DNA from: Lutibacter sp.
GTDB taxonomy: Bacteria; Bacteroidota; Bacteroidia; Flavobacteriales; Flavobacteriaceae
Reading direction: 5' to 3'
Assembly: GCF_021647475.1 (NCBI RefSeq)
Contig: NZ_JAKIUR010000072.1
Location: forward strand, 1-9,799
Length of the DNA: 9,799 bases
The translations under genes were made by a program, and so were the position numbers. This document shows, piece by piece, positions 1-6,543 of this stretch (position 1 is its first letter; each line of letters opens with the position of its first letter). The notes under the pieces are model-generated. The model was not told the DNA's origin. It saw only the letters and a list, made by a program, of their open reading frames with translations, and did no database searches.

Positions 1-68
1 GTTTTTATCTTTCTTGCTCGTAAATCGCAAATTGTGTCTGCTAATGTGGGTTGTTTCTGTAATTTCAT
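1..68 (-). CDS. Possible transposase N-terminus, partial, runs off left edge
   Basis: On the minus strand an ATG at 68-66 opens a frame that stays open to the window edge (22 full codons). It begins MKLQKQPTLADTIC and continues DLRARKIK. This short, basic opening resembles the N-terminus of IS5-like transposases of Bacteroidota, which often start with a leucine/alanine/aspartate-rich stretch followed by a basic segment, but 22 residues are too few to name a family. The neighbouring transposase remnant on the plus strand makes a mobile-element origin more likely. A second ATG at 72-70 opens another frame that is also open to the edge and cannot be excluded. Confidence 0.35.
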   Translation of the reverse strand, partial: MKLQKQPTLADTICDLRARKIK

Positions 69-107
69 ACATTAAAAATAAGACTTAATTAGTTAAATAA
101 CAAATGA

Positions 108-365
108 TTAAATGATTTTTATACCTCTAATTTAACCACTTTTACCTTGCAACGGTCTTATATTATGATTATGCAAGTTAAATCTTGGTTAAGAGCAATA
201 CCAACTCATATAAGTAAATGGCATATTCAAGCATATTTTGACGAATTTTGTTTTAGGATTAATCGTTCTCAATTTAAGGAAAGCATATTTCATAAAACAA
301 TTAGTAGAATGGTAGAAAGTAAACCTATTTACCAAAATCAAATAAAACAGATACTAAGTGTATAA
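108..365 (+). pseudogene. C-terminal remnant of IS1595/ISXO2-type transposase
   Basis: An open frame follows a stop at 105-107 and ends at TAA 363-365. Its recognisable part starts near 159 and reads IMIMQVKSWLRAI, then HISKWHIQAYFDEFCFRINR, then a tail with SIFHKTISRMVE. The K-SWLR-(x)n-H-(x)n-YxxEFCFRxNR pattern with a following F(x)n-RM is the C-terminal end of DDE transposases of the IS1595 (ISXO2-like) group, known from family knowledge. Full proteins are roughly 280-310 residues, so only about the last 60-70 are present, with no catalytic DDE core and no credible start (the first in-frame TTG at 147 is not meaningful). It is a decayed fragment rather than a working gene. Its stop lies one base from the stop of the convergent DUF1304 pseudogene. 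No terminal inverted repeat could be assigned by eye. Confidence 0.7.
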
Positions 366-366
366 C

Positions 367-680
367 TCAATAAAATAATTTTATTTTTTTTGTAGTAAAA
401 GCTCCATAAATTCCAGCTAATATAACACAACTTAAAAAGAAGATAGCTAAACTAACCTCGTTACTTTTACTAACCATTGACCATATAATCCGGTAGCCAA
501 AAAACCATTATAAAGACCTTGGTTTTTAGCTAAAACTTTTGAAGATTTTGCTTTTTCTAAAGTATTGCCAAATATTTTTAATCCTTTTGGTTTATCCCAA
601 TAAAATAGTTCTAATATCATAAAATACAAATGCTCAAAAGCAACGAGTGAAATAAAAAACAATTGTAAGAATTTCATCAT
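367..680 (-). pseudogene. DUF1304-family small membrane protein, frameshifted
   Basis: The first frame (ATG at 680-678) encodes MMKFLQLFFISLVAFEHLYF and continues through KNQGLYNGFLATGL, the N-terminal half of DUF1304 integral membrane proteins (EHLYxMxLE and NQGLYNGFLAxGL are family hallmarks). It then leaves the family pattern and stops at 447. In another frame, starting with the ATA codon at 486-484, the sequence resumes as IWSMV and then LAIFFLSCVILAGIYGAFT, which is the family C-terminal half, and ends at TGA 369-367. Joining the two gives ATGLIWSMV, the expected family text, so one base appears to be missing near 486-488. The reconstructed protein is about 104 residues against roughly 115-125 usual; the terminal hydrophobic segment seems shortened. 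The gene overlaps the upstream yyaL-like stop by one base (TAATG), which suggests translational coupling. Function of the family is unknown. A sequencing error would restore the gene. Confidence 0.75.
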
Positions 681-2806
681 TAAAAAGTTATTTTAATAAA
701 ACTTAAGGCTTTATTAGTATCTTTTACTGGTAATTGACAAGCACCATCTACGCAAACATAAATTAAAGTTTCATCGTTAGCATCCCTTCCTTCCATTAAA
801 GGAATAGTGCTTTTACTTGTTGTTCCTGCAAATAATTTATTAGGAATGTAATTAGCGTTGAACTCTTTTATTTTTTCTTTTGCTTGGCTACCAGAAACAG
901 CAATCTCATAATAAGAACCAACATAATTACTCAACAAATTCAACCAATTAGAATAACCACCACCATAATTTTCAACCTTATTATAAACATTAGTTAGCAT
1001 TTGTTTGCTTACTTTTAGGTAATATGAATTAGAATAATAATGACTTAATTTAAATAAATTATTTGCCATTATTGAGTTTGAAGCTGGGATTACATTATCT
1101 TCAATTTCAAATTTTCTGGTAATTAAAGCGGTGTCATTATTAGAAGTGAAATAAAACATATGCGTTTTTTCATCGAAAAAATGATCAAAGGCGTAATCGG
1201 TTAATTGTTTGGCAGTGGTAAGCCATTTTTCATCTAAGGTAACTTGATATAAATCTATAAAAGCATCAATAACCGTAGCGTAATCTTCTAAATAACCATT
1301 AATAGTACTTTTACCATTTTTGTAACTGTGGTTTAATCCGCCATCAACGGTAAGTTGTTTGGATACAATAAACCGAGCATTTTTTAGGGCAACTTCTAAA
1401 AAGTGAGGATTATTAAAAGTTTGATATGCATCTATATAACCTTTTAACATTAAAGCGTTCCAAGAAGTTAAGGATTTATCATCTAATCTAGGTTTGGCTC
1501 TTTTCTGTCTAATTTTTAATAATTTATAATCCCATTCAGCTACTTTTTTATCTAGTTCAGTAATAGTTATTTGATGATTTTTAGCAAAAATTTTATCGTC
1601 TTCTTTTCTAATGAGTACATAATTTTGATGTTCCCATAATCCATAACTATTTATATTATAATATTCTGAAAATAATTTAAAATCATTTCCTAAAATAGCT
1701 TGTAGTTCCTCTTTTGTCCAGCTGTAATAAGCACCTTCTACTAACTTACCATCTTTATTTAAACTATCTGCATCTAATGATGAATAAAAAGCTCCTTCAG
1801 TACTAGTTAATTCATCTTCAATAAATTGCAAGGTTTTATAAACAGTGTTTTTATAGGTTTTATTTTTAGTTTCTTGAAAAGCTTTTGAGTATAAACTTAC
1901 TAATTGTCCATTATCATAAAGCATTTTTTCAAAATGAGGAATATGCCATTTTTGATCGGTTGAATACCTAGAAAAACCACCTTCAATTTGATCGAAAATT
2001 CCACCAAAAGCCATATTAGTTAAGCTTGTATTTACGTAATTTTTAATTTCAGAATCTTTAGCTTGAATGCTATATCTAAGCAAAAAACTAAGATTATTAG
2101 GCATTGGGAATTTCGGAGCTCCATTGGAGCCTCCTAGTTTAGTATCTAAATGTTTTTTCCAATTAGCAACAGTTGTTTTTAATTTAGTTACAGAAAAAGG
2201 AATGTCATTATTGTTAAATTGTATTAAACTTGAATTTTTAACGCCTTCTGTAAGTTTATCAGCATATTCAATAGCTTTGTTTGGCGTTTCTTTGTATAAA
2301 TTTGCTAATTGAGTTAAGGCATTTATCCAGTTTTTTTTAGGAAAATAAGTGCCACCCCAAATTGGTCGTCCATCAGGTAAGGCAATGCAATTTAAAGGCC
2401 AACCACCTCTACCAGTCATTAATTGGACAGCATTCATATACACTTGGTCAATATCTGGTCGTTCTTCTCGGTCAACTTTTATACTAATGAAATTATCATT
2501 CATCACTTTTGCAACTTCTTCATCTTCAAAACTTTCGTGTTCCATAACATGACACCAATGACAAGAAGAATATCCAATAGAAATAATAAGTAATTTATTT
2601 TCTTTTTTAGCAAGTGCTAAGGTTTCTTTATTCCATGCATGCCAATTAACAGGATTATGGGCATGTTGTAATAAGTAAGGACTTGTTTCTTTAATTAACT
2701 CATTAGTGTATTTATAGCTAGGTTTTTGCATTTTTTTTTCGTTTTGCCCTTTACAACTTATAAAGTTTGTGAACAGGAAAATTAGTAGCAAATATCTCAT
2801 AATCAT
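680..2806 (-). CDS. YyaL/SSP411 (COG1331, DUF255) thioredoxin-fold protein, lipoprotein form
   Basis: This 708-residue protein has the domain order of the YyaL/SPATA20 family. Residues 35-165 are a thioredoxin-like domain (SPYLLQHAHNPVNWHAW, then SSCHWCHVMEHESFED with Cys82 and Cys85, DREERPDID and TGRGGWPLN at 131-139). The remainder resembles an (alpha/alpha)6 barrel like that of N-acylglucosamine 2-epimerases, ending in the family's CVDGACQLPV (Cys685, Cys690). The N-terminus is a lipoprotein signal: MIMRYLLLIFLFTNFISC with lipobox FISC and lipidation Cys18, so it is probably anchored in the envelope facing the periplasm, unlike the leaderless B. subtilis type. Met3 is an alternative start; both keep the signal. 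The family's biochemical role is not established; a redox or glycan-related task is inference. Upstream, TATATTTA at 2821-2814 is one base off the -7 consensus but lacks a clear -33. The downstream DUF1304 gene overlaps by one base. Confidence 0.9.
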   Translation of the reverse strand: MIMRYLLLIFLFTNFISCKGQNEKKMQKPSYKYTNELIKETSPYLLQHAHNPVNWHAWNKETLALAKKENKLLIISIGYSSCHWCHVMEHESFEDEEVAKVMNDNFISIKVDREERPDIDQVYMNAVQLMTGRGGWPLNCIALPDGRPIWGGTYFPKKNWINALTQLANLYKETPNKAIEYADKLTEGVKNSSLIQFNNNDIPFSVTKLKTTVANWKKHLDTKLGGSNGAPKFPMPNNLSFLLRYSIQAKDSEIKNYVNTSLTNMAFGGIFDQIEGGFSRYSTDQKWHIPHFEKMLYDNGQLVSLYSKAFQETKNKTYKNTVYKTLQFIEDELTSTEGAFYSSLDADSLNKDGKLVEGAYYSWTKEELQAILGNDFKLFSEYYNINSYGLWEHQNYVLIRKEDDKIFAKNHQITITELDKKVAEWDYKLLKIRQKRAKPRLDDKSLTSWNALMLKGYIDAYQTFNNPHFLEVALKNARFIVSKQLTVDGGLNHSYKNGKSTINGYLEDYATVIDAFIDLYQVTLDEKWLTTAKQLTDYAFDHFFDEKTHMFYFTSNNDTALITRKFEIEDNVIPASNSIMANNLFKLSHYYSNSYYLKVSKQMLTNVYNKVENYGGGYSNWLNLLSNYVGSYYEIAVSGSQAKEKIKEFNANYIPNKLFAGTTSKSTIPLMEGRDANDETLIYVCVDGACQLPVKDTNKALSFIKITF

Positions 2807-2828
2807 AATTTACTAAATATACTTAAAT

Positions 2829-2862
2829 AAAAAAAGCACTTTGATAAAAGTGCTTTTTTTTT
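2829..2862 (-). terminator. Rho-independent terminator after dodecin
   Basis: Perfect 7-bp stem GCACTTT (2836-2842) / AAAGTGC (2847-2853) with a four-base loop, extended by an A-run on one side and a T-run on the other. On the minus strand it lies 17 bp past the dodecin stop and is followed by a T-run, so it ends the desaturase-aspC-dodecin unit before yyaL. Its symmetry would also let it work on the plus strand. Confidence 0.8.
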
Positions 2863-2878
2863 AGTTTTTTTAACGTTA

Positions 2879-3079
2879 TTATTTTACTTCAAAAGTAATT
2901 TTAACGTTTACTCTAAATTCTTCCACACTATTGTTGTTTATTACAACGCTTTGTGATTGTACAAATGCAGATTTAATATGTTTAACACTTTTTGAAGCAT
3001 GTGCAACTGCATTTTTTGTGGCTTCTTCCCAATTTTTAGTGGAACTTGCCATTACTTCAATAACTTTCATTACTGCCAT
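2879..3079 (-). CDS. Dodecin family protein
   Basis: The 66-residue product starts MAVMKVIEVMASSTKNWEEA and ends RVNVKITFEVK. This is the dodecin pattern: a beta strand, the SS(x)4-EEA helix start, one amphipathic helix and two long beta strands. Known dodecins form hollow 12-mers that store flavins. I start it at the ATG at 3079-3077 although the frame stays open to another ATG at 3136: the shorter form has the usual dodecin length, and a promoter-like element (3107-3136) lies inside the longer version. The canonical flavin-stacking Trp (in the LRWFEV segment of classic dodecins) is absent: the matching text is IKSAFVQ. The usual Gln of the YQV strand is Arg (EFRV). Flavin binding is therefore uncertain. 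It lies 92 bp after aspC, so read-through from aspC is also possible, and a terminator follows. Confidence 0.85.
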   Translation of the reverse strand: MAVMKVIEVMASSTKNWEEATKNAVAHASKSVKHIKSAFVQSQSVVINNNSVEEFRVNVKITFEVK

Positions 3080-3106
3080 AGACTTTGATTTTTTTAAATT
3101 AAGGTT

Positions 3107-3136
3107 TAAATATACAAAATATTTTCCTGAAATCAA
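3107..3136 (-). promoter_or_regulatory. Probable dodecin promoter
   Basis: On the minus strand TTG (3136-3134) is followed after exactly 19 bases by TATATTTA (3114-3107). This matches the Bacteroidota form TTTG/TTG-N19-TAnnTTTG except for the last G. Transcription would begin near 3100, about 20 bases before the ATG at 3079, and would exclude the longer dodecin reading that begins at 3136. Confidence 0.45.
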
Positions 3137-3171
3137 TGGGTAATAAAGTGTATTTAGTTTTCAGTTCTAGA

Positions 3172-4359
3172 TTATTTAAGTACTTCTTTAATTCTGTTTA
3201 CAGCTTCGCGAAGTTGTTCTTCAGATGTGGCAAAGGAAATTCTGATACAATTATGGTCCCCAAAAGCTTCACCTGACACCGTCGCTATATTTGTTTTTTC
3301 AAGTAAAAACATTGAAAAGTCAGAAGCTGAATTTATAGAAAATCCTTTGATGGTTTTTCCAAAAAAATAGGATACATCAGGAAAAAGGTAAAAAGCACCA
3401 TCAGGAATGGTTAGTTTAAATCCTTTAATTTCTTTAAATAATTCAAGCAACATATCTCTTCTTTGTTTAAATTCATCTACCATATATTGAATTTTAGAGA
3501 TAGGAGCTTCAACAGCAGTAATAGTAGCTCTTTGTGCAATACAGTTGGCTCCAGAGGTTATTTGTCCTTGCATTTTAGTACAGGCTTTGGCAATCCATTC
3601 AGGTGCACCCATATATCCAATTCTCCAGCCAGTCATTGCAAAAGCTTTTGCAACACCATTGATAGTTATAGTTCTATCATACATGTTTTCAATGGATGCA
3701 AAACTAAAATTAGGAACATCATAATTTATATGTTCATAGATTTCATCAGAAATTATAAAGATAGAAGGATGTTTTTCTAAAACTTTAGCCAAAGCTCTGT
3801 ATTCAGTTTCGGAATATATAGTGCCACTTGGATTGTTTGGAGAATTAAAGAAAATTAATTTAGTTTTTGGTGTTATAGCTTCTTCTAACTGTTTAGGTGT
3901 AATTTTAAAATTAGATTCAACAGTTGATGGAATTATTTTATAAGTAGCTTCAGCTAAAGTAGTTATAGCAGAATAACTTACCCAATATGGAGCTGGTAGT
4001 AACACTTCATCTCCAGGGTTTAACAATACTAAAGCAGCATTTGCAAGTGATTGTTTTGCACCTGTTGAAACTACAATTTGAGATGGTTTATAATTTAAAT
4101 TATTATCTCGTTTAAATTTTTTACAAATAGCTTCTTTTAACTCTAAATAACCATCTACAGGAGTATAAGAGTTGTAATTTTGATTAATAGCTTCAATTGC
4201 AGCGTCTTTTATAAAATCAGGAGTATTAAAATCAGGTTCTCCCAAACTTAAGCTGATAATATCTTTTCCTTGAGATTTTAATTCTCTAGCTTTGGCTGCC
4301 ATTGCAAGCGTTGCAGATATCGGTAAATTATTAATCCTATCGGATAATTGATTTTTCAT
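3172..4359 (-). CDS. aspC: Class I pyridoxal-phosphate aminotransferase (aspartate aminotransferase type)
   Basis: At 395 residues this is a full-length fold-type I aminotransferase of the Thermus/Bacillus AspC subgroup. Visible landmarks are SLGEPDFNTP (38-47), YTPVDGYLELKEAI (65-78), STGAKQSL (98-105), APYWVSY (123-129), NSPNNPSG (172-179, cofactor-binding Asn), SDEIYEH (204-210, Asp205 for the pyridine nitrogen and Tyr208), NGVAKAFAMTGWRIGY (234-249) with Lys238 as the Schiff-base lysine, and Arg373 in CIRISFA as the substrate alpha-carboxylate arginine. It transfers amino groups between aspartate or related amino acids and 2-oxoglutarate in the cytoplasm; some members of the subgroup also use prephenate, which cannot be decided here. 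It starts 9 bp after the desaturase stop, so the two are probably co-transcribed. No terminator separates it from dodecin. Confidence 0.92.
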   Translation of the reverse strand: MKNQLSDRINNLPISATLAMAAKARELKSQGKDIISLSLGEPDFNTPDFIKDAAIEAINQNYNSYTPVDGYLELKEAICKKFKRDNNLNYKPSQIVVSTGAKQSLANAALVLLNPGDEVLLPAPYWVSYSAITTLAEATYKIIPSTVESNFKITPKQLEEAITPKTKLIFFNSPNNPSGTIYSETEYRALAKVLEKHPSIFIISDEIYEHINYDVPNFSFASIENMYDRTITINGVAKAFAMTGWRIGYMGAPEWIAKACTKMQGQITSGANCIAQRATITAVEAPISKIQYMVDEFKQRRDMLLELFKEIKGFKLTIPDGAFYLFPDVSYFFGKTIKGFSINSASDFSMFLLEKTNIATVSGEAFGDHNCIRISFATSEEQLREAVNRIKEVLK

Positions 4360-4368
4360 TTAAAAAAA

Positions 4369-5466
4369 TTATATATGTGCAGGTTTTAATCCTAAAGATT
4401 TTAATTGTCTAAAGTGTTCTATTATTGCTTTTCTAGTAGTTTTATATTCATTATAAGGTAAATTAAACTCTAAAGCTGTTTCTTTTACAATTTTAGCGAT
4501 TTTTTGATAATGAACATGTGAGATATTTGGAAAAATATGATGTTCTACTTGATGATTTAATCCTCCTGTGTACCAAGAAACAAATTTATTTTTTGGTGCA
4601 AAATTTGAAGTTGTATATAATTGATGTATAGCCCAAGTATGCTCTAAATTGCCTTCTTGGTCTGGTTGAGGCATTTCTGTTTTTGGTACAACATGTGCCA
4701 ATTGAAAAATTACACTTAAAATAATACCTGCGGTATAATGCATTACAAAAAATCCGATTAAAACTTTCCACCATGCTATATCTAAAACAGCTAAAGGAAG
4801 TACAATCCATAATAAGTAATACATTATTTTAGAAATAATTAAAACGGTCCATTCTTTAGTTGGATTTGGAAATTCTCCATAAGAAAGTTTTCGTTTTAAA
4901 TAAGTGTGCATTTGTTTAAAATCGGTAGTAATTGCCCAATTTATAGTTAATAATCCATATAGAAAAAATGAATAATATTTTTGAAATTTATGAATCCATA
5001 GCCATTTAGTTTGCTTTGAAAAACGTATAATTCTTCCAGCATCAATATCTTCATCATATCCTTGAATGTTTGTAAATGTGTGGTGTAAAACATTATGTTG
5101 TACCTTCCAGTTATAAACGTTTCCAGCTAAAATGTAAATGCTACTACCCATAATTTTATTCACCCATTTTTTACTAGAAAAAGACTCATGGTTACTATCA
5201 TGCATAACATTCATACCAACCCCAGCCATACCAATTCCAATAACAATAGCAAGTAAAAGCAATACCCATTGAGGCATAGTAACTGTTAAAATTAAAATTA
5301 ATGGGACTAAAAATATACTAAACATAATTATTGCTTTGGTATATAATTTCCAGTTACCAGTACGTTTTATATGGTTTTCTTTAAAATAGCTATTTACACG
5401 TTTATTTAAGGTTCTAAAAAACTTTGCTTTATCAATTCTTGAGAAGCTTATAGATTTAATAGTCAT
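4369..5466 (-). CDS. Membrane fatty-acid (acyl-lipid/acyl-CoA) desaturase
   Basis: This 365-residue membrane di-iron enzyme has the three histidine boxes of fatty-acid desaturases: HDSNH (89-93), HNVLHH (124-129) and NHQVEHH (304-310). A further His (QLAHVV, about 258) is also typical. Q-V-E-H-H in the third box is the form seen in front-end and linoleoyl-CoA-desaturase-like (DesA3/COG3239) members; there is no fused cytochrome b5 domain. Hydrophobic segments near 45-64, 66-84, 165-180, 206-226 and 230-256 fit four to five inner-membrane passes with the boxes facing the cytoplasm. It would put a double bond into acyl chains using O2 and an electron donor, adjusting membrane fluidity; regiospecificity cannot be read from the sequence. 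It leads a minus-strand unit with aspC 9 bp downstream and is divergent from rsmG. TATTTTCG at 5516-5509 is a weak -7 candidate. Confidence 0.9.
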   Translation of the reverse strand: MTIKSISFSRIDKAKFFRTLNKRVNSYFKENHIKRTGNWKLYTKAIIMFSIFLVPLILILTVTMPQWVLLLLAIVIGIGMAGVGMNVMHDSNHESFSSKKWVNKIMGSSIYILAGNVYNWKVQHNVLHHTFTNIQGYDEDIDAGRIIRFSKQTKWLWIHKFQKYYSFFLYGLLTINWAITTDFKQMHTYLKRKLSYGEFPNPTKEWTVLIISKIMYYLLWIVLPLAVLDIAWWKVLIGFFVMHYTAGIILSVIFQLAHVVPKTEMPQPDQEGNLEHTWAIHQLYTTSNFAPKNKFVSWYTGGLNHQVEHHIFPNISHVHYQKIAKIVKETALEFNLPYNEYKTTRKAIIEHFRQLKSLGLKPAHI

Positions 5467-5572
5467 ATGATTATATAAATTTTATTTTTTATTTAGTTTG
5501 TAAGGCAACGAAAATAAATCATTTTTATGAGTTTTTATGTTTTTTGAAAAAAAATAACACTTTTTTATGATG

Positions 5573-5602
5573 TGTGAAATAAATAGTATAGTTGTATTTT
5601 TG
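5573..5602 (+). promoter_or_regulatory. Probable rsmG promoter
   Basis: TATTTTTG (5595-5602) is a perfect TAnnTTTG -7 element, preceded after 18 bases by TGTG (5573-5576), one base off the TTTG -33 element. The start of transcription would fall near 5609, leaving a leader of roughly 13 bases before the ATG at 5622. The rest of the 155-bp divergent region (5467-5621) is AT-rich without other clear signals. Confidence 0.55.
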
Positions 5603-5621
5603 CTCTAATTGAATTTAAAAT

Positions 5622-6248
5622 ATGGATATAATAAGAAAATATTTCCCGAATTTAACTAAAATTCAGGATGCAAGGTTTGAGGCTTTAAAGAATCTTTATT
5701 TAGAGTGGAATGCTCAAATTAATGTGATTTCAAGAAAGGATATTGATGAACTTTATATAAAACATGTATTGCATTCATTAGGGATAGCAAAAGTGCAACC
5801 TTTTAATTCTGGAGCAAAAATTTTAGATATTGGAACTGGTGGAGGATTTCCAGGAATTCCTTTAGCTATTTTGTTTCCAGAAGTTAAATTTTATTTAGTG
5901 GATTCCATTGGTAAAAAAATTAAAGTGGTAAATGAAGTGGTAAATGCATTAGAGTTGGCTAACGTACAAGCTGCTCACTTAAGAGCTGAAAAAGTTAATG
6001 GAAAATTTGATTTTATTGTAAGCAGAGCAGTAACTAATATGGATGATTTTGTGAAATGGACACGTAAAAAGATTAAGAAAGAACAAAACCACACTATAAA
6101 AAACGGAATTTTATATTTAAAAGGTGGTGATTTAAAACAAGAACTTCAAAACTTTCCAAAAGCTACTATTTATAACCTTTCAGACTACTTTGCAGAAGAT
6201 TTTTTTGAAACTAAAAAAGTAGTGCATATTCCTTTAAAAAGTAACTAA
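5622..6248 (+). CDS. rsmG: 16S rRNA (guanine-527-N7)-methyltransferase RsmG
   Basis: The 208-residue protein matches RsmG (GidB) in length and layout. After an N-terminal helical region with NVISRKDIDELYIKHVLHSL (34-53), the SAM-binding Rossmann motif is KILDIGTGGGFPGIPLAI (66-83). VDSIGKK (93-99) is the second-strand acid with its following loop, and SRAVTNMDDF (134-143) is the family catalytic-region motif. It methylates N7 of G527 (E. coli numbering) in the 530 loop of 16S rRNA using SAM, in the cytoplasm; loss of this enzyme gives low-level streptomycin resistance in several bacteria. The ATG at 5622 is right for the family and sits just after a good promoter. It is apparently monocistronic, with about 190 bp to the next strong terminator. 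No anomalies are visible. Confidence 0.95.
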   Translation: MDIIRKYFPNLTKIQDARFEALKNLYLEWNAQINVISRKDIDELYIKHVLHSLGIAKVQPFNSGAKILDIGTGGGFPGIPLAILFPEVKFYLVDSIGKKIKVVNEVVNALELANVQAAHLRAEKVNGKFDFIVSRAVTNMDDFVKWTRKKIKKEQNHTIKNGILYLKGGDLKQELQNFPKATIYNLSDYFAEDFFETKKVVHIPLKSN

Positions 6249-6285
6249 TGTGACATTTGTTATTTTTTATTTACTAAAGAGTTCT

Positions 6286-6471
6286 TAATTTTGCCTCGAA
6301 ATTTTATTATAAATAATGTAAATAGCAATTAGCTTTCAAACGTTTAACCTATTTTTATGTACCCTCATATTAAATTTAGGGTTTGTTCATGTACTGTAAA
6401 TTACAGAAAAAATAATAAATATTTTAACATTAGTAAAGGAAAGCTCGCCATTGGCGAGCTTTTTACTTTTT
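6286..6471 (+). ncRNA. Candidate small RNA or rsmG 3' UTR
   Basis: This covers most of the non-coding stretch 6249-6543 between rsmG and the mini-protein gene. TAATTTTG (6286-6293) is an exact -7 element, but the nearest TTTG (6256-6259) is 26 bases upstream, longer than usual. A transcript from about 6300 would run roughly 170 bases to the strong hairpin at 6432-6471. Inside it are pairing segments: ACCCT (6361-6365) with AGGGT (6378-6382), CTGT with ACAG (6394-6406), and a possible long-range closing pair TAATGT with ACATTA (6314-6430 region). AACCTA near 6345 could compete for the same AGGGT. It could be a stand-alone RNA (a 6S-type RNA is one possibility, unproven), or simply the 3' UTR of rsmG. 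I do not recognise a known family. Confidence 0.25.
6432..6471 (+). terminator. Strong Rho-independent terminator
   Basis: The stem AAAGCTCGCC (6440-6449) / GGCGAGCTTT (6453-6462) has a three-base ATT loop. It is extended by AGTAA (6432-6436) with TTACT (6463-6467) across a small bulge, and followed by Ts. It ends rsmG transcripts, and any separate small RNA, before the mini-protein promoter. Confidence 0.85.
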
Positions 6472-6494
6472 AACATGTTATGTGACAAAGGTCA

Positions 6495-6525
6495 TTTGTG
6501 AATAAAAATTATAAGGATATTTTTG
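6495..6525 (+). promoter_or_regulatory. Strong Bacteroidota-type promoter of the mini-protein gene
   Basis: TTTG (6495-6498), exactly 19 bases, then TATTTTTG (6518-6525): a perfect match to TTTG-N19-TAnnTTTG and the best promoter in the window. Transcription should begin near 6532, so the in-frame TTG at 6523, which lies within the -7 element, cannot be the start codon. The ATG at 6544 is used instead. Confidence 0.7.
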
Positions 6526-6543
6526 TCCTTTAAACAAAAAATT

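Noticed and set aside
3463..3780. A 105-codon plus-strand frame
   Set aside because: It lies antisense inside the well-supported aspC gene and its translation looks like a reverse-strand artefact of that gene.
5467..5621. Possible riboswitch or operator in the desaturase-rsmG divergent region
   Set aside because: The sequence is AT-rich with no stable hairpin or clear inverted repeat; only promoter elements could be supported.
6357..6473. A 38-codon ATG-started frame after rsmG
   Set aside because: It runs straight through the terminator hairpin, has no promoter at a sensible distance and no recognisable composition; treated as non-coding.
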